Made by a program: the position numbers and the translations under genes | In this document: one piece after another, positions 1 through 12,181 of the stretch | Numbering within the stretch: the stretch's first letter is position 1 | Layout: each line of letters starts with the position of its first letter | NCBI GenBank assembly: GCA_019916065.1 | Contig: CM034234.1 | Coordinates: 14,676,520 to 14,740,519, forward strand | From: Vitellaria paradoxa | Lineage: Eukaryota; Streptophyta; Magnoliopsida; Ericales; Sapotaceae | Length of the DNA: 64,000 nt | Direction of reading: 5' to 3' | The notes under the pieces: generated by a model | The model's input: the letters and a program-made list of their open reading frames with translations, nothing else | The model's database searches: none | What the model was told of the DNA's origin: nothing

Positions 1-186
1 ATTTTTCATTATCTATTTATTTACTCTAACCTTTTTTTTTTTCATAATTAAAAAGTGAACAGAAAAACAAAGCAATGGAAACACCGCGGAACATGATTGT
101 TAATAAAGATTGTACCACGTAGTTTTAATACGGCTTACTGTTAAAATTAATTAGGTCGGTCAATTAATGACCATCAAAGGTAGCAT

Positions 187-280
187 ATTTACTTAATTAG
201 TTTAATCATAGCGTACCATGCACGCAGGGATGCATTTACTTAATTAGTTTAATCATAGCGTACCATGCATGCGGGGATGC
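187..280. repeat. 47-bp tandem repeat with RY motifs upstream of zinc-finger gene
   Basis: Two direct copies of a 47-bp unit (187-233 and 234-280) differ at only two positions. Each unit contains CATGCA or CATGCAT, and further CATGCATG motifs follow at about 280-325. CATGCA is the RY element bound by B3-domain factors of the ABI3/FUS3/LEC2 type, so this block may be a seed- or ABA-responsive promoter module of the downstream gene. The repeat is seen directly; the regulatory role is inference. Confidence 0.7.
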
Positions 281-354
281 ATGAAATCATACATTGCAAT
301 TTTCCTGCATGCATGAAATGCATGAATCTACGTATAAAATATGTTTGAAATGGT

Positions 355-480
355 GAAAAGTGAGAGAAAATAAGATAAGTTGTGAGTTCATAATTCATAC
401 AGTAAGACAAAAACTGAATAATTTTTAAAAAATTTAAAAATTTTCTAAAATTTACAACAAATTAAATAGAGCCATATTTT
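355..480. repeat. Dispersed MITE-like AT-rich unit
   Basis: This AT-rich stretch holds the motif order: GTGAGA, ATAAGATAAGTTGTGAG, TTCATAATTCATACAGTAAGA, then runs of A and T. The same order, often inverted, recurs near 16.85-17.03, 17.51-17.64, 17.65-17.80, 46.79-46.99, 47.82-47.96 and 61.40-61.56 kb. It therefore looks like one member of a dispersed short element family. Its ends are not defined. Confidence 0.4.
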
Positions 481-616
481 ACAAATTTATAAAATACCAT
501 GCTTGTATATAACTATAGGTATTTAAGTAATACATTATTTAATTACGGCAAAAAAGCTTGCGTAGCGCGCAATGAGAACCTCCAATTTAGGCCCCACCGA
601 AGAGGTTTTAGCAAAC

Positions 617-633
617 TATATATATATATATAT
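617..633 (+). promoter_or_regulatory. TATA-box region of zinc-finger gene
   Basis: An uninterrupted TA run lies just upstream of a leader-like segment that ends in a good splice donor (GAG|GTAAGC at 723/724). The likely arrangement is TATA box, 5'UTR exon to 723, 5'UTR intron, then the coding exon whose ATG is at 902. The acceptor just before the ATG (AG at 899-900) follows an A-rich tract and is weak, so the UTR model is tentative. Confidence 0.4.
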
Positions 634-901
634 GAACCATTCAAACCCATGACCCAAAATCATCACTCCTTCAACTGGTTCACTTTTCTTCTTCTCATCT
701 TGCGTTTTCTTCATCTTCCAGAGGTAAGCCCCGCTACTTGCTTGCACCTCTGATTCATCAGTATACATACCTTAAGAGATTATATATATACATATATTCA
801 AAGCTTGATTCTTATGCATGTTTATCCATCTTACGTATGCTTTCAATTATATATATATATACGTAGTTAAAAACATAAATAAATAAATAAATAAATAAAG
901 A

Positions 902-1239
902 ATGAGCAGGGAAGGTGACTGGCTGTGCAGTTCATGCAGTCATCTGAACTTCAAATGGCGTGATTCGTGCCAAAAATGCTACTGCCCGGCCATCTGGTTG
1001 GAAGATTCATTTGGAATTAACAGCTGCAGGACACGGGGAGAAGCAGTGTTGGCTGGGGACTGGTACTGCAATGTCATCAACTGTGGAGCCCACAATTATG
1101 CGAGCCGAGCAAGCTGTTATAAGTGTGGTTCCTCAAAAGATTATGATTATTCTGGGTACGAAGGAAGCAACGGAAGTGGCCTCCCTGGATGGAAAAGTGG
1201 TGACTGGATTTGCACTAGGTGACTGGATTTGCACTAGGT

Positions 1240-1322
<83 letters not shown>

Positions 1323-2743
1323 GTATATATATACACACACATATTAAGGTGTTTCACGTCGGTTGTGGAAGGAGTTAGTGTCAACATAGAAATGTGAGAA
1401 AAAATTTTACCTCTTCATGAACTAACTTTTGGTATGATATAAGTCTAAAACTACTCAACAACTTGTATCAATTTTACCATCATTCTTACTCCAGCGGAAG
1501 AAATAAGTTGTAACTATTACTCCACCAGAAGAAATAAATTGTAACTATCTCTGACACAGGACTCAGATGTGTGAAGAGGCCCCCATCGGTTATAAAATGG
1601 ACTGGTGTTGTATATGAGAGACCACCCAACAACACGCACTTGACATTCGCACTTGCCAATTTCTTACATTCTTGAAACATGCCTTGTCTTCATTGGCTGG
1701 CCTTCTTATCTTATAAGAAGAAACTGGAATGACGTGACAATGAATCTCTTATGTATAATTAAGCTTCATGTTGATGGGTTTTTGTTTTAAAATATTAGTT
1801 AATTTATAATTCTCTGTTATGTCATTGATCTACATATGAACAACTAATTAAGACGTTACTTCACAAATTTTACATTCTCACAATGTCATCCTCGTTGGGC
1901 TTCTTATCCATTATAATGGGAAGGAATCAAACTTCAAAACTTATTGAAAGAAACAATCAAAATGATATTTCTGCTTTAAATTATTATTTTACAATTCTAC
2001 TTGAGATGTCATTCGAAGTGAACAACTAATTAAGATGTCACTTGTCAATCGTTTACATTCATGAAAATTAAATGTCATCTTCACTGTTCTTCTTATTTAT
2101 AAAAATGAAAAATGTTAAAACTCGCTGAAAATGATATCGGGATTTATTAACTGATAAAAAACGGCCTAGTAGTGGCGTTCTTGTAGTTAATATGCATATT
2201 GTTGGATATTTATTTTAAATAGATTGGTTACAAGTCTGCTAGATCATTCTAATTAATTATTGCCCATTTGGAAGAGCAAAATTAAAAAAAAAATACTAAT
2301 TTTTGGTGTTTTGGGTGCTCGATAAAATAATAAAATACAGTAGGTTGCCGACAAACTATTTTTTGCTTGCGTGATAAGGGATATAATGGTCATTTCACTT
2401 TAACATAACTTAAAAATTGTCAAAATTTTTACCAAATGCACAAAAAGTTATAAAAATTTACCAAAAGTTACGAAAATTAAGTTACTAACAATTTTTAATT
2501 GTTTTACCAAATACATTATATTAAAAGTTTCATTTATCAAAAGTTGTCAAAAATTGTGACTTTCAAACAGGTCTATTTTTTTTTTCTTTTTTTTTTTGTT
2601 GATTTATATATTGTTAATATAACGTCACCCTTTTTTAATTAACAAACATTTTGAATTGGATCAGATTTGGATGTGGAGCACACAACTATGCTAGCAAAAT
2701 GGAATGCTTCAAATGCAAAACACCAAGAGACTTTGGTACGTAA
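902..2743 (+). CDS. RanBP2-type zinc-finger protein (three fingers), spliced
   Basis: Coding exons are 902-1218 and 2665-2743, giving 131 aa. Three RanBP2-type zinc fingers are visible: CSSC...CQKC (residues about 9-25, C-X2-C-X10-C-X2-C), CNVINC...CYKC (about 55-75) and CTRFGC...CFKC (about 105-125, the last two C-X4-C-X10-C-X2-C). Each begins GDW, as is usual. The third finger is complete only after splicing 1218 to 2665 (phase 2), which joins TR to FGCGAHNYASKMECFKC. Plant proteins of this kind are small cytosolic or nuclear RNA-binding proteins of about 160 aa; this one has a short linker between fingers 1 and 2. The end is uncertain: a further intron from 2736 or 2740 to the acceptor at 2885 would end at 2899 (tail GGAV) or a little later. 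The donor lies within a 19-bp duplication, and only the first copy keeps the frame. Confidence 0.8.
1199..1236 (+). repeat. 19-bp tandem duplication over a splice donor
   Basis: The unit GGTGACTGGATTTGCACTA is repeated exactly, at 1199-1217 and 1218-1236, across the exon 1/intron junction. It creates two candidate donors, TAG|GTGACT at 1219 and TAG|GTAAAC at 1238. The first gives the correct frame into finger 3. The second adds 19 nt and an immediate TGA. Confidence 0.9.
1243..1320. repeat. (CT)39 microsatellite
   Basis: A perfect CT dinucleotide run of 78 bases begins a few bases after the second candidate splice donor of the zinc-finger gene. It lies at the 5' end of the intron and is followed by a short TA/CA tract. 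Confidence 0.95.
1640..2130. repeat. Diverged tandem repeat (about 185-bp unit) inside intron
   Basis: Three weakly conserved copies start near 1645, 1851 and 2032. Each carries a series like TTTACATTC, TGTCATC, and CTTCTTAT followed by an A-rich segment, and copies 2 and 3 share a start like AAGAYGTYACTT. The rest of the intron, 1321-1640 and 2131-2664, shows no gene; it is AT-rich, with poly-T runs near 2576-2598. Confidence 0.45.
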
Positions 2744-2899
2744 GAACTGTCGAGTCATTATGGCCAGCGAATTTGTTATCTGGTGTGGAAATGGATAGCT
2801 ATATACGCACATATATATGGTTGTTTCTAAATCATCAACAACCATGATATCATGTTCCTGAGATAGTAATCTCTTCCACTGTCAGGTGGTGCAGTTTAG

Positions 2900-3080
2900 A
2901 GGGGTAATCTCAAAGAAGTACAGGGCAGCTGCTGCCGTGCATCGGCCACCGACACTTCCACATCTTTTTCTTTAATTGCTTTCAATAAGCCACCTCCTCT
3001 GTATTTTTGTTGAGTTGAATGACCTTCATATCGATTAATTAATTAATGCATGACTACATATTCTTATTTTTGCAATCATA

Positions 3081-3111
<31 letters not shown>

Positions 3112-4105
3112 CACTTGTATTTTGATGACATGAATAATTTGGTTACAATCAAGTAGCTCTACCCAATTTTTTTTTTTTTTTGGGTTTTTTTTAATGATGA
3201 AATTTACACTTTTATATTTTAAATTTCTTTTGAATCATGAAGAGTAAAAATATTAAATTAATAGAAAACTAAAATATTAGTCACTGAAAAGCTAACTTTT
3301 TTACCTATCCAAACACAAAATAATAATAATAATAATTTTTTAATTCTTAGTTAGTAGTTATTTACAGGGATGAAATTAGGAAGTTTTAGGAGTGGTTATG
3401 GTTCCCCAAATTATGATATTTTACTTATATCTATGTATCATATTTAATAAAAAATAATTACTACATTAATAGTAGTCCCTTTCATAAATGAAAAGTCTCA
3501 CCTCTGCATCTTATTAAATGAAAAGTCTTAGATTCACATTAAAAATTATTAAAGCACAAAAAAATTAATTTTTGCATTTTTAATACAAATTTAAAAATAT
3601 ATATCACTATTTGCGCTTGAAATTTCTTTTTCCTATACCATTAGTCATTATTTTTTTTTATATTCTCCCTTTATTCCATCTCTTCATTATTTTCACCTTT
3701 TATGTTTCACTATTCCCCTCTAACTCTCTTCAAAACATTTCTCTCCAACAATCATAATGCTAGAAAAAAATTTCTAGTTCCATTTATTTCGGACAATCAT
3801 AACACTGAAAGAAAATTTTCAATTCTAGTGAAAAAAATCTTAGATAAAAGATTAGCATTTTTTTTTTTTTCACCTTTTCGTTTTTAGTTATTTTTCTTTT
3901 TGAGAAAAAGTTTGATTATCGTACAGTCATTAAATATATTAAAAATTTTTTGATCCCCTACTATAAAATCCTAGATTTGTCCTTGCTTATCTGAAAAAAA
4001 AAAAAAAAAATTAATTTTTTTTACTTACAAAACTCAGCTTTATTTTTTTTTGGTATCAGCCTTATGCTTCGTTTAGTTGTTGACTTATCGAATGACTTAA
4101 AATGG

Positions 4106-4137
<32 letters not shown>

Positions 4138-4930
4138 TTTCATTCTATATATTTTTTTAATTGAAATTTTATTTTTTATTTTTGTATATTTTTATTTTTA
4201 ATTTTTAAGAATTTTATTCACTTTCGAACCTACCGAAGGAGGACAGTATGTAATACGAACCTACCGGGCAGTGATAAGTTCAATATTTATTCAACGAAAT
4301 TTGGTGATAAGTAAAGATTAATTGTGCTTTTGGAGTGTTAAAATTGATTAAAATTATTAAATTTTCTTTAAATATTTTTAATTTTCTCAAACTTTTTTAT
4401 ATCAAAATCTTTAATTTTTTCTCATTCTTCTCTATTTTTTTATTAATTTTTTCTAATAATTTTTGAATCATGTTTTTGAGAATCTAAAAAGGATTCTGTT
4501 GAAATATGTGATTCATATTCAGACTGAAGAATTAGGAAAAAACGAGTAGTTTCCTACGCTTCACTCTGCTCCATTACGTGAGCGGGCCATTATACCAAAC
4601 TTGTGACATTTTAAAACTAATCTACTGCAAATGACAAACAAACTATTAATTCATCAAAAATTGTCAATAAAAAATAGCATATATACAAGCACTAACACAT
4701 CTTTTGTGGTTGATCGTTATATTTTGAAAGACGAATGTCCAATTAATCAAACAAGATGCAAATGTACGAGGGACAAATTCAATCCTAAAGATATAAGGTT
4801 CAACGCGAGACTTGATTACAAAATTCAATGAGTTCGAAATTTTATTTCAGATTTATAAATGTCTTTTTGCTTTATTACGGTGACATAAAGCCAACAATCA
4901 CTCACTCGCAAAGACATCATATGAAAATTT
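2900..4930. other. AT-rich intergenic region, no gene seen
   Basis: This is the space between the 3' ends of the convergent zinc-finger gene (+) and dioxygenase (-). It holds TA repeats near 3080-3110 and 4105-4132, a TAA run near 3320, and several poly-T and poly-A tracts. Open frames in it are short and match nothing I recognise. Confidence 0.7.
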
Positions 4931-5194
4931 TTAGCCACAAAACTTGAGCTTCTCGGCGAGGGACTTGCTATCCAACCCCTTGCCGTAGAAGTTCTCGTTG
5001 ACATCTCGTATGGTGAAATTCTGATAAAGAGCTGGTTTCTCAAGCACTGATGTCAACTCCGGCAAAGGTCCATAGTTAGCAGATTCGTTCAGTTTGTTGA
5101 TGCTGAAGAATTCGACAATGGATATCCGAGATGCCTTTGCAGCGTTGGCTAGGACACGATGTTGGATGCTGTTGTACTCGCCATTAGAGATAAT
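4931..5194 (-). pseudogene. Dioxygenase exon 3 (C-terminus)
   Basis: The last 87 residues run from IISNGEYNSIQHRVLAN to GLDSKSLAEKLKFCG and the stop at 4931. The acceptor TTATGTCACAG precedes it. It holds the second iron-ligand histidine (QHRV) and the RIS motif. This exon shows no break, although the gene upstream of it is damaged. Confidence 0.85.
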
Positions 5195-5539
5195 CTGTGA
5201 CATAAATTTAAATTGATTAAATTAAGATAAGCCTAAATATTGCATCATCACAAAGTGTGACAACCTTCATTCTTTTTTTTTTTTTTTTTTTCAAATTCAA
5301 GAAAACTTGTTTTAGAAATTAACTAAATTAAGGAATATTAACTAAAGAAAACAAAAGGAAACAAGAGGAGAGAAATTTGGGTGCGATGAAATCTTAAAAT
5401 AAAGTAGTCTCTTAAGGCCCTGGCAAAATAAAAAGCGACATTTATCTAATTTAGAAAATTTTTAATATATATTTTATTATAATTTAGTAAAAGCTTAATC
5501 TTAGAAGATAATAAAAATTCACTAGTAGAAAGTGTGGAA

Positions 5540-5905
5540 CTAGCGACCGCCTAAGACGGCATAGCGACCGCATAGCGACCGCGTCAAACGAGTCGCATTT
5601 GCTTCGTCGCTAATAATTATTAGCGACCGCTAGGACGGTCGCTAAATTATTTGCGACCGCTCCTGCGACCGCTCGAGTTTAGACGTATGGATATTAGCGA
5701 CCGCTCATAACGGTCGCTAATACTGCAAAAGGCGGTCGCTAGTTGTTTGGCGCGAAGATGGCGCGAATAAATAGCGACCGTAGTTAGCGGTCGCTAATTA
5801 GGGAACGGCGGTCGCAAAATGCGGTCGCGCGGGAGCCATGACCATTTGTATTAGCGACCGGAATACGACTATTAGCGGCCGCCATAGGCGGTCGCTATTT
5901 GTAAG
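5540..5905. repeat. CACTA left subterminal repeats
   Basis: There are well over a dozen copies of the short motif GCGACCG, or its inverse CGGTCGC, most with flanking TA or T giving TAGCGACCGC / GCGGTCGCTA. Such arrays are the binding sites of the element's accessory DNA-binding protein in En/Spm-type elements. The block is sharply GC-richer than its surroundings. Adjacent inverted pairs could form hairpins. Confidence 0.85.
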
Positions 5906-6328
5906 TAATTTTTTTTTTAAAAAAAATTTAAATTATTTAAAAATCTCAATAATTATAATTTAATTTATACTATAATAAGATCTCAATAATTTGTTTTACA
6001 AATCAAATAATTTAATAATAATTTATTTTTTATTTATAATTATTATTTATTTAATAGTTATTAATTATTTATAACAACTATTATATTTAATTACTTATCT
6101 ATAAATATTTATATTATATTTAATTTATTAAATTACGCATAGAATTAATGAAATTTTTCATAAAATTTGTAAAAAAACAAAAAACGTATCTCCTAATTAT
6201 GATTATATATACAAACATAATATCAAATTAGATTACAATTAAAATAAAATTTTATTATATACAAATGTTCAAAATACAAAAACAAATATATATATAAATG
6301 TACTGATCAAAAAATATACAAATAGATC

Positions 6329-8036
6329 CTAATCAGTCCAGGAGGGCCATCCGCCATCATCCGGGTCCTACAATGAAATAATAATGAAATTATAACGTGA
6401 TAATTAAGAAGACATGAATAAATAAATTTATATAATTTTAATGAGTAATAGTAACGAGAAATAAAATTTTTAACCTGAGGAGGAGGAGGAGGTGGATGGC
6501 TCTGACTCTGAGAGAGGCGCCGCTCCATCTCAGCCATCATCTCGGCCCGAAGAGCTGCCTCTCGCGCGTCCATCTCAGCTCGAAAGGTCTGCAGCAGATC
6601 TTGATCGCGACGTCTGGCCTGAGAAGATGATTCTGCTCGTGCAACGGATCGGCGTGGAATACCTGCACCCCGCGTAAGCGTGTATCCATGACCATCGCGT
6701 CCGATAATGGAGAAAAATATCTCGTCCCTCCTCTCTTCGGACTCCCTCTCATCTGGCGACAGCTCGTCTAAACGTGCATTAAACTGCGCCTAATGCAAAC
6801 AAGCCGAAATAGAAAAAACAAGATAACTAACTATATTATTTAAAGAAAAAATTAAATTATAAATTATATGTTGATTGGACAAAATATTAAAATTTGTTAC
6901 CTGTATAGCCTGAACCTCCGGCGAATCAGTACGTCGAGTCGCCAACCACATGGACATCCGATCTGTCCTCAGGCCCTCCTCTGTCCTCTGTTGAAAGGTA
7001 AATTATATGTTAATAATTTACTATCATTAAAAAAGATAAATAAAGAAGTTGCTATTAGCGTGATAAGCTCACGTTTTTACCTTGTGGCGAACCTGAGAAA
7101 AGTGTCGAGTCCCCTCCTTGTGCCCCGGCCCCTGCAGTCCTCGATTTCGCGAGTTCCTTTGGGCCTCCGCCTATTTTAAGTTATTTTCGATTACTTTTTG
7201 TAATTTACGCTTGATAACGTCAAAACTTAAGGAAAAATAATTAAATCGCAATCATCTCACCTGTGCCTCGGGACTCGACCAATACCTGACGAGCTCAGCC
7301 CACTGGTGGGGAAGAACGCCCGGTGGGACCCGCTGGAGGATGTCAGGGTCATTCTCATGACCTTTCTAGTATTTATCTTTAATCTTATTTTTATGATCCT
7401 TCCACATCTTCCGACACTTAGCGAACATAACGTCCCGGAAGTCTGGAGGAACATCAACTACATTGGCCTAAAAATGACAAATTGTAGAATATTATTTGTT
7501 ACAAGTTTCAGCACATAAACAACGTACAATTAGATAAATAAAATTTTCATACCTGTACTTCGGTCCATAGACCCTCGAACGTAGAATCTGGAAAACGATC
7601 CCACTCGAGGGTGGTCAATGGGAATCTGATCGGATTCCGGACCAAATGTCCGAGCTGTGAAATCAAAGACCGTCCATCCTTCCCAACCGGATGGGGCGTG
7701 TCATCCCACTGAACGGTCATCCACTGAGATCCACAGTTCCACTGCGGCAATCCCTTCGAGGGCCCTCTGCCAGACCTCGAAAGCCTGCTCGGAGTGGGAG
7801 AATCTGTTTCAAACAAATTGTTACATGATAAAACAACAGAATATATCTACTGTTGTTGGATAAGATACATTCCGAAATTAAAGAACTTTACCTGCATCTG
7901 TGTCAGCCACTGAAGGTCGCGTGGACATAGGGGGTGAAGGTGGGACAGCATCTGCTGAGCTACTCCCGGCACAGGATAGCCCCAGACGCTCAGCCATCGT
8001 CCTAGGACCAGTCCTCTTCCTAGAACGTCCGAACAT
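6329..8036 (-). pseudogene. CACTA accessory gene, Transposase_24 (Ptta/En/Spm) family, with in-frame TAG
   Basis: Seven exons with GT-AG borders keep one frame: 8036-7892, 7803-7553, 7467-7261, 7170-7081, 6987-6901, 6789-6475 and 6367-6329. Together they make 378 codons. Family signs are the central basic segment with MWKDHKNKIKDKY, VPPGVLPHQWAELVRYWSSPEAQ, and GTRHFSQVRHK, followed by a charged C-terminal helix (RAEMDAREAALRAEMMAEM) and a proline run. This corresponds to the En/Spm DNA-binding accessory protein that acts on the subterminal repeats. Codon 166 (7368-7366) is TAG between KDKY and KGHEND, so as read the product would stop before the conserved WAELVRYWSSPEAQ block. Exon borders are my reading, not verified by transcripts. 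Confidence 0.75.
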
Positions 8037-8140
8037 GGCTACCTAACTGTTCACAATTTAAACTTATTATAATTTCAAATATAAAGGAAAAAAAAATTTA
8101 AATTCTACCTTGTTCGGATAGAAAAGTACACAACCGTGTA

Positions 8141-11100
8141 TTAAGTATGTAAATCAACCGTATCTCCTTCAACCGTGTCCCTAACCCAATTAACATCTTC
8201 ATCACGTTGGACAATTGCATCTTGGTCAAGAGCTTGTTGGGCGAATGGATCAATATCAGGCTCATCGCAGTCGATTTGGTATACCCCTCTCCTTGACATT
8301 TTAACTGCAACTTGCCAGTTGGGATCAGCTCGATCGCCAACATAGTAAACTTGCTCTGCCATGGATGCCAGTATGTATGGTTCAGCTTCTATTTGTACAT
8401 CTCGATGTAACAAATTGTTTAAATTGACCAATTTAAATTGGTACTTATCAGCTTTAACCCCGCGAATTGGATCAGCCCAAACACACTTGAATAATAAATA
8501 TCTTAAACCACGATTGTAAACGATTTCAATAATGTCATTCAGTTGGCCATAATAGTAACCACCGTCAATAGATGGACAACCGATGCCACTATTTTGTGTT
8601 GCTCGCCTATCATCTACTTCCTTGATGCGAAATCGGAACCCATTGATGTCACAAGCTGTGAAACGTCGAGCTGTCGTGTAAGGACCATCAGCCAACTGTT
8701 TTATTTCATCGGTCAAAATAGAATCCGTAGTACTTCGTAAATTGTATACCTATGAAATGTAAATTATCATGAGTTAATTAAACACAAATTAATTGTGATG
8801 TGAAAATCATATAAAAACATATGAAAATATTTAACACGTACGTAGTTCTTAAACCAGTCATGAAAACATTGATAATGGGACATTCGAATTTGATTGTCTG
8901 TTGCACGAGGCATGTTCTGTTTCAGCTCGTTTATGTGTCTCCTGCAATGCAAATCAAACAGGATTGAGAATAATCACGATTTTTATTACAAATATGATGT
9001 AATTAACTTTCTTTATTACGACAACGTGACTTACTGGGTCAATGGCACAACTGATTGGGTGTTGAAGAGCACGAACCGATGAGCTTGGATCCACTCGATA
9101 TGGTTGAGATCAAATGACGTGCCTTCCCCAATAGGGCCTTCATTTATCCGCTCCGACTTGCTAAAAGTCGTTTGGACATCATCGTTTAGATATGCCGCAC
9201 AAAAATTTATGCACTCATCCATCAAATATCCTTTCGCTATGGATGCCTCGGGTCGAGCTTTGTTCCGCACATACCTCTTCAATGTGTTCATATATCGCTC
9301 GATCGGATACATCCACCTAAATTGGACAGGGCCACCAAGCCGGGCTTCTTCAGTTAGGTGTATAGTCAAGTGAACCATTACATCAAAAAATGCCGGCGGA
9401 AAAATTTTCTCTAGATGACACAGTGTCAAAGCAATCCTGTCCTGCAGACCCTTTAAATCTTCTGTACGGATTACTCTGTAACACAACTGCCTGAAGAAAT
9501 TACTGAGCTCGATCAACGGCTGCACAACATTGTTAGGCAAACATGTCCTTACTGCTATAGGCAACAACTGTTGAAGCAGGACGTGGTTGTCATGACTTTT
9601 CAAACCCTGTAACGTCCGTTCGCTCATGTTGACTCGCTTCGAAATATTCGAGCAATATCCATCAGGTACCTTCACGTCTTTCAGAATTAATAAGAACGCA
9701 TCCTTCTCCTCCTTGCTCATGGTGTACTGTGCAGGTGGCATGTATGCCCTGTTGGACTCTCCCGGCTGCAAGTGCAATAGAGTTCTCAATCCCATCTCCT
9801 GCAAATCACGTCGAGCATTAGCATTATCCTTTGATTTCCCCTTAACACCAAGGATCGTCCACAATATATTATCGCAAACATTCTTCTCAATGTGCATGAC
9901 ATCCAAGTTGTGCCTGAGTAAGTTGTCTTTCCAGTAGGGCAACTCATAGAAAATACTTTTCTTCTTCCAATTATGGGTTCGGTTCCTATTTGGACCAGAA
10001 ATAGATGGTAGCGGGGGGGCTAACAGATCCTGAAAGTCATATACTGTTCGAATTTGCTCCCGCTCCATCTGGGCCAGCAATTCGACCCCGGTCATTGCTC
10101 GTGGTGCCGGACCGAACTCCCGAGTGCCGTCAAACGAGACTCTGTCCTTCCTAAACCTATGCAACGGAGGTAGGAAGCGTCTATGACCCATGTACGCCCA
10201 CTTTCTACCATACTTTAGCCAAGTTGACTTCTTGCTCTGATTGCAACAAGGACATGCGAACTCTCCTTTCGTGCTCCAACCAGATAAGTTGGCGTACGCC
10301 GGAAAGTCGTTAATTGTCCATAGTAATGCTGCCCGTAGTTTAAACATTTCATTTCTTGTTGAGTCAAATGTCATCACACCATCAGTCCATAATTCATTAA
10401 GCTCTTCAATCAATGGTTGCATATAAACATCTATTTTATCCCCGGGACCCTTAGGTCCGTCAATCAATGTCGATAGGATGACAAAAGGTTGCCTCATGCA
10501 CAGCCAAGGTGGAAGATTATATGGAAGTAGCAGTATAGGCCACGTACTGTGAGTTGCCCCAGTCATGCCTGAAAATGGGTTAAATCCATCAGCCGCCAAA
10601 CCAAGCCGTACACTGCGCGAATCGACAGCGAAATCAGGGTGTCTTCTATCAAAATCCTTCCACGCCGGAGAGTTTGTTGGATGGGATAAGTTCCCATTAT
10701 CCCCCCTGTTCTCGGCATGCCAAGTCATTAGTTTAGAGATCTTAGATGACATGAAAAATCTCTTCAATCGTGGCTTAAGTGGAAAGTAGCGCACTTGCTT
10801 TGCAGCCACAAGCTTACCACGATTTGAACTACCCAAACGATTCTGCCGAGTTTGGATAGTACCAACATTTTTCCATCTCGAAACACCACACACGGTACAC
10901 GAATCGAGGTTGCCATTCTCATTCCGAAACAACATGCAACTATTGGGACATGCATCCAGAGTTTCGTATGTGAATCCCAGATTCTCAGTTAACTTGCGTG
11001 CCTGGTAGTACGATTCTGCAAGCTTAGCTCCCGCTGGTAAAACCCTACGGAGTAACTGTAGTAGCATGTCAAATGACGTATCTGACCAGTGATTCAACGC

Positions 11101-11604
11101 CTTCAAATGTAACAACTCAACGGTGAATGACAATTTACTGAACTCCTGACATCCAGGATATAATTCTGTCTGCGCATCATCGAGTATTTCAAAATATCTC
11201 AATGACTCATCATCTGCACCCGAGCGGGGAGTAGTTCCACCCGTCAGATTAATACCGGCACCGTTGTCTTCATGTGTCAATCCACATGCGATATCAGCTA
11301 GCATCGCTAGCATTGGATCAGCTTCCTCTACAACCTCGGCCTCCACCTCAACGGTTTCTTTCGGACGAGAGGCGGTATACTCTTCCCCATGGAGAGTCCA
11401 GAATTTATACTGCTTCAGGAACCCATTACGGATCAGGTGCTCTCTGACAACCTCCCGTGTATAGTAATACCGGTTAGCACACTTCCTGCAAGGACAACTA
11501 ATGTACCCACTGGGAAACCCACTGGTGAATGCAATAAACTGATTAATCCCCTCCACATACTCCGGGGACATCCTATTCGGCAAATCAATCCAACTCTTAT
11601 CCAT
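8141..11604 (-). CDS. TNP2-type CACTA transposase
   Basis: Exons 11604-9035, 8941-8842 and 8749-8141 join in frame to give 1092 aa. The start chosen is the ATG of MDKSWIDLPNRMS, the usual N-terminus; a likely 5'UTR acceptor (CTCCACAG) lies just upstream. In order: transposase-associated zinc-binding domain (residues 1-75, with CPCRKC), TNP2 catalytic region (roughly 260-560, with PYNLPPWLCMRQPF, FPAYANLSGWSTKGEFACP and DVMHIEKNVCDN), DUF4218 region (about 630-760, with HLTIHLTEEARLGGPVQFRWMYP) and DUF4216 near the C-terminus (about 925-1000, with YYYGQL and FKCVWADP). It should cut and join element ends in the nucleus. No stop or frameshift is seen in the joined frame. Confidence 0.9.
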
Positions 11605-12181
11605 CTCGCTGAGAGTGTCTGTGGAGTCCCAAGAGGAAAAAAATGTCATTACTATAAAATGTAGTGCCATATGCAAAACACCTAGTCTTAAACTTTACCT
11701 CCTCATTACAGGGTGGTTGGTCCTATCCCATTCGAGAATACACGATCCAACTTGCACTCAACAACTCAATGCCGTTGTCCCCTAATTAGATAAAATTTCG
11801 GCAGCATGTCCGCGTGGTTCTCCAAGTACACGATACACAGACGACATTAGTCGTACCCTGTGTACGCACCCGGAGAACAACAGGACGTCAACCGAAACTT
11901 CATCTAACACAGGACAGTACATGAGTTGTTGAATACAGGATGGATAATTGCATTCCCAAACTGTCCATACTGGACAATTCAAGACTCGCGTACATCAATC
12001 CCCGCACGTTCATCGAGAGGACAACGAACCTGGTCAATGACCTAATCCGTTACCTAAGGATGACCAAACAGGTGGCGTACGAGATTCTTAAACGGGTCTA
12101 AGTTTCACTAATATATGCAAATGAATAAAATAAAGTGGTTCTCAATGTCTGTTTGTTTTCTAACTTAGAATAAAGTATTTA

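Noticed and set aside
960..1241. Overlapping 93-codon frame within the zinc-finger exon
   Set aside because: It lies in another frame of the real exon and only its last residues repeat the finger motif, because of the 19-bp duplication.
4631..4831. 66-codon frame on the plus strand
   Set aside because: It lies in AT-rich DNA beyond the 3' end of the dioxygenase, with no family resemblance.
9104..11664. Several plus-strand frames of 60-103 codons
   Set aside because: They are shadows of the TNP2 transposase exon on the other strand.
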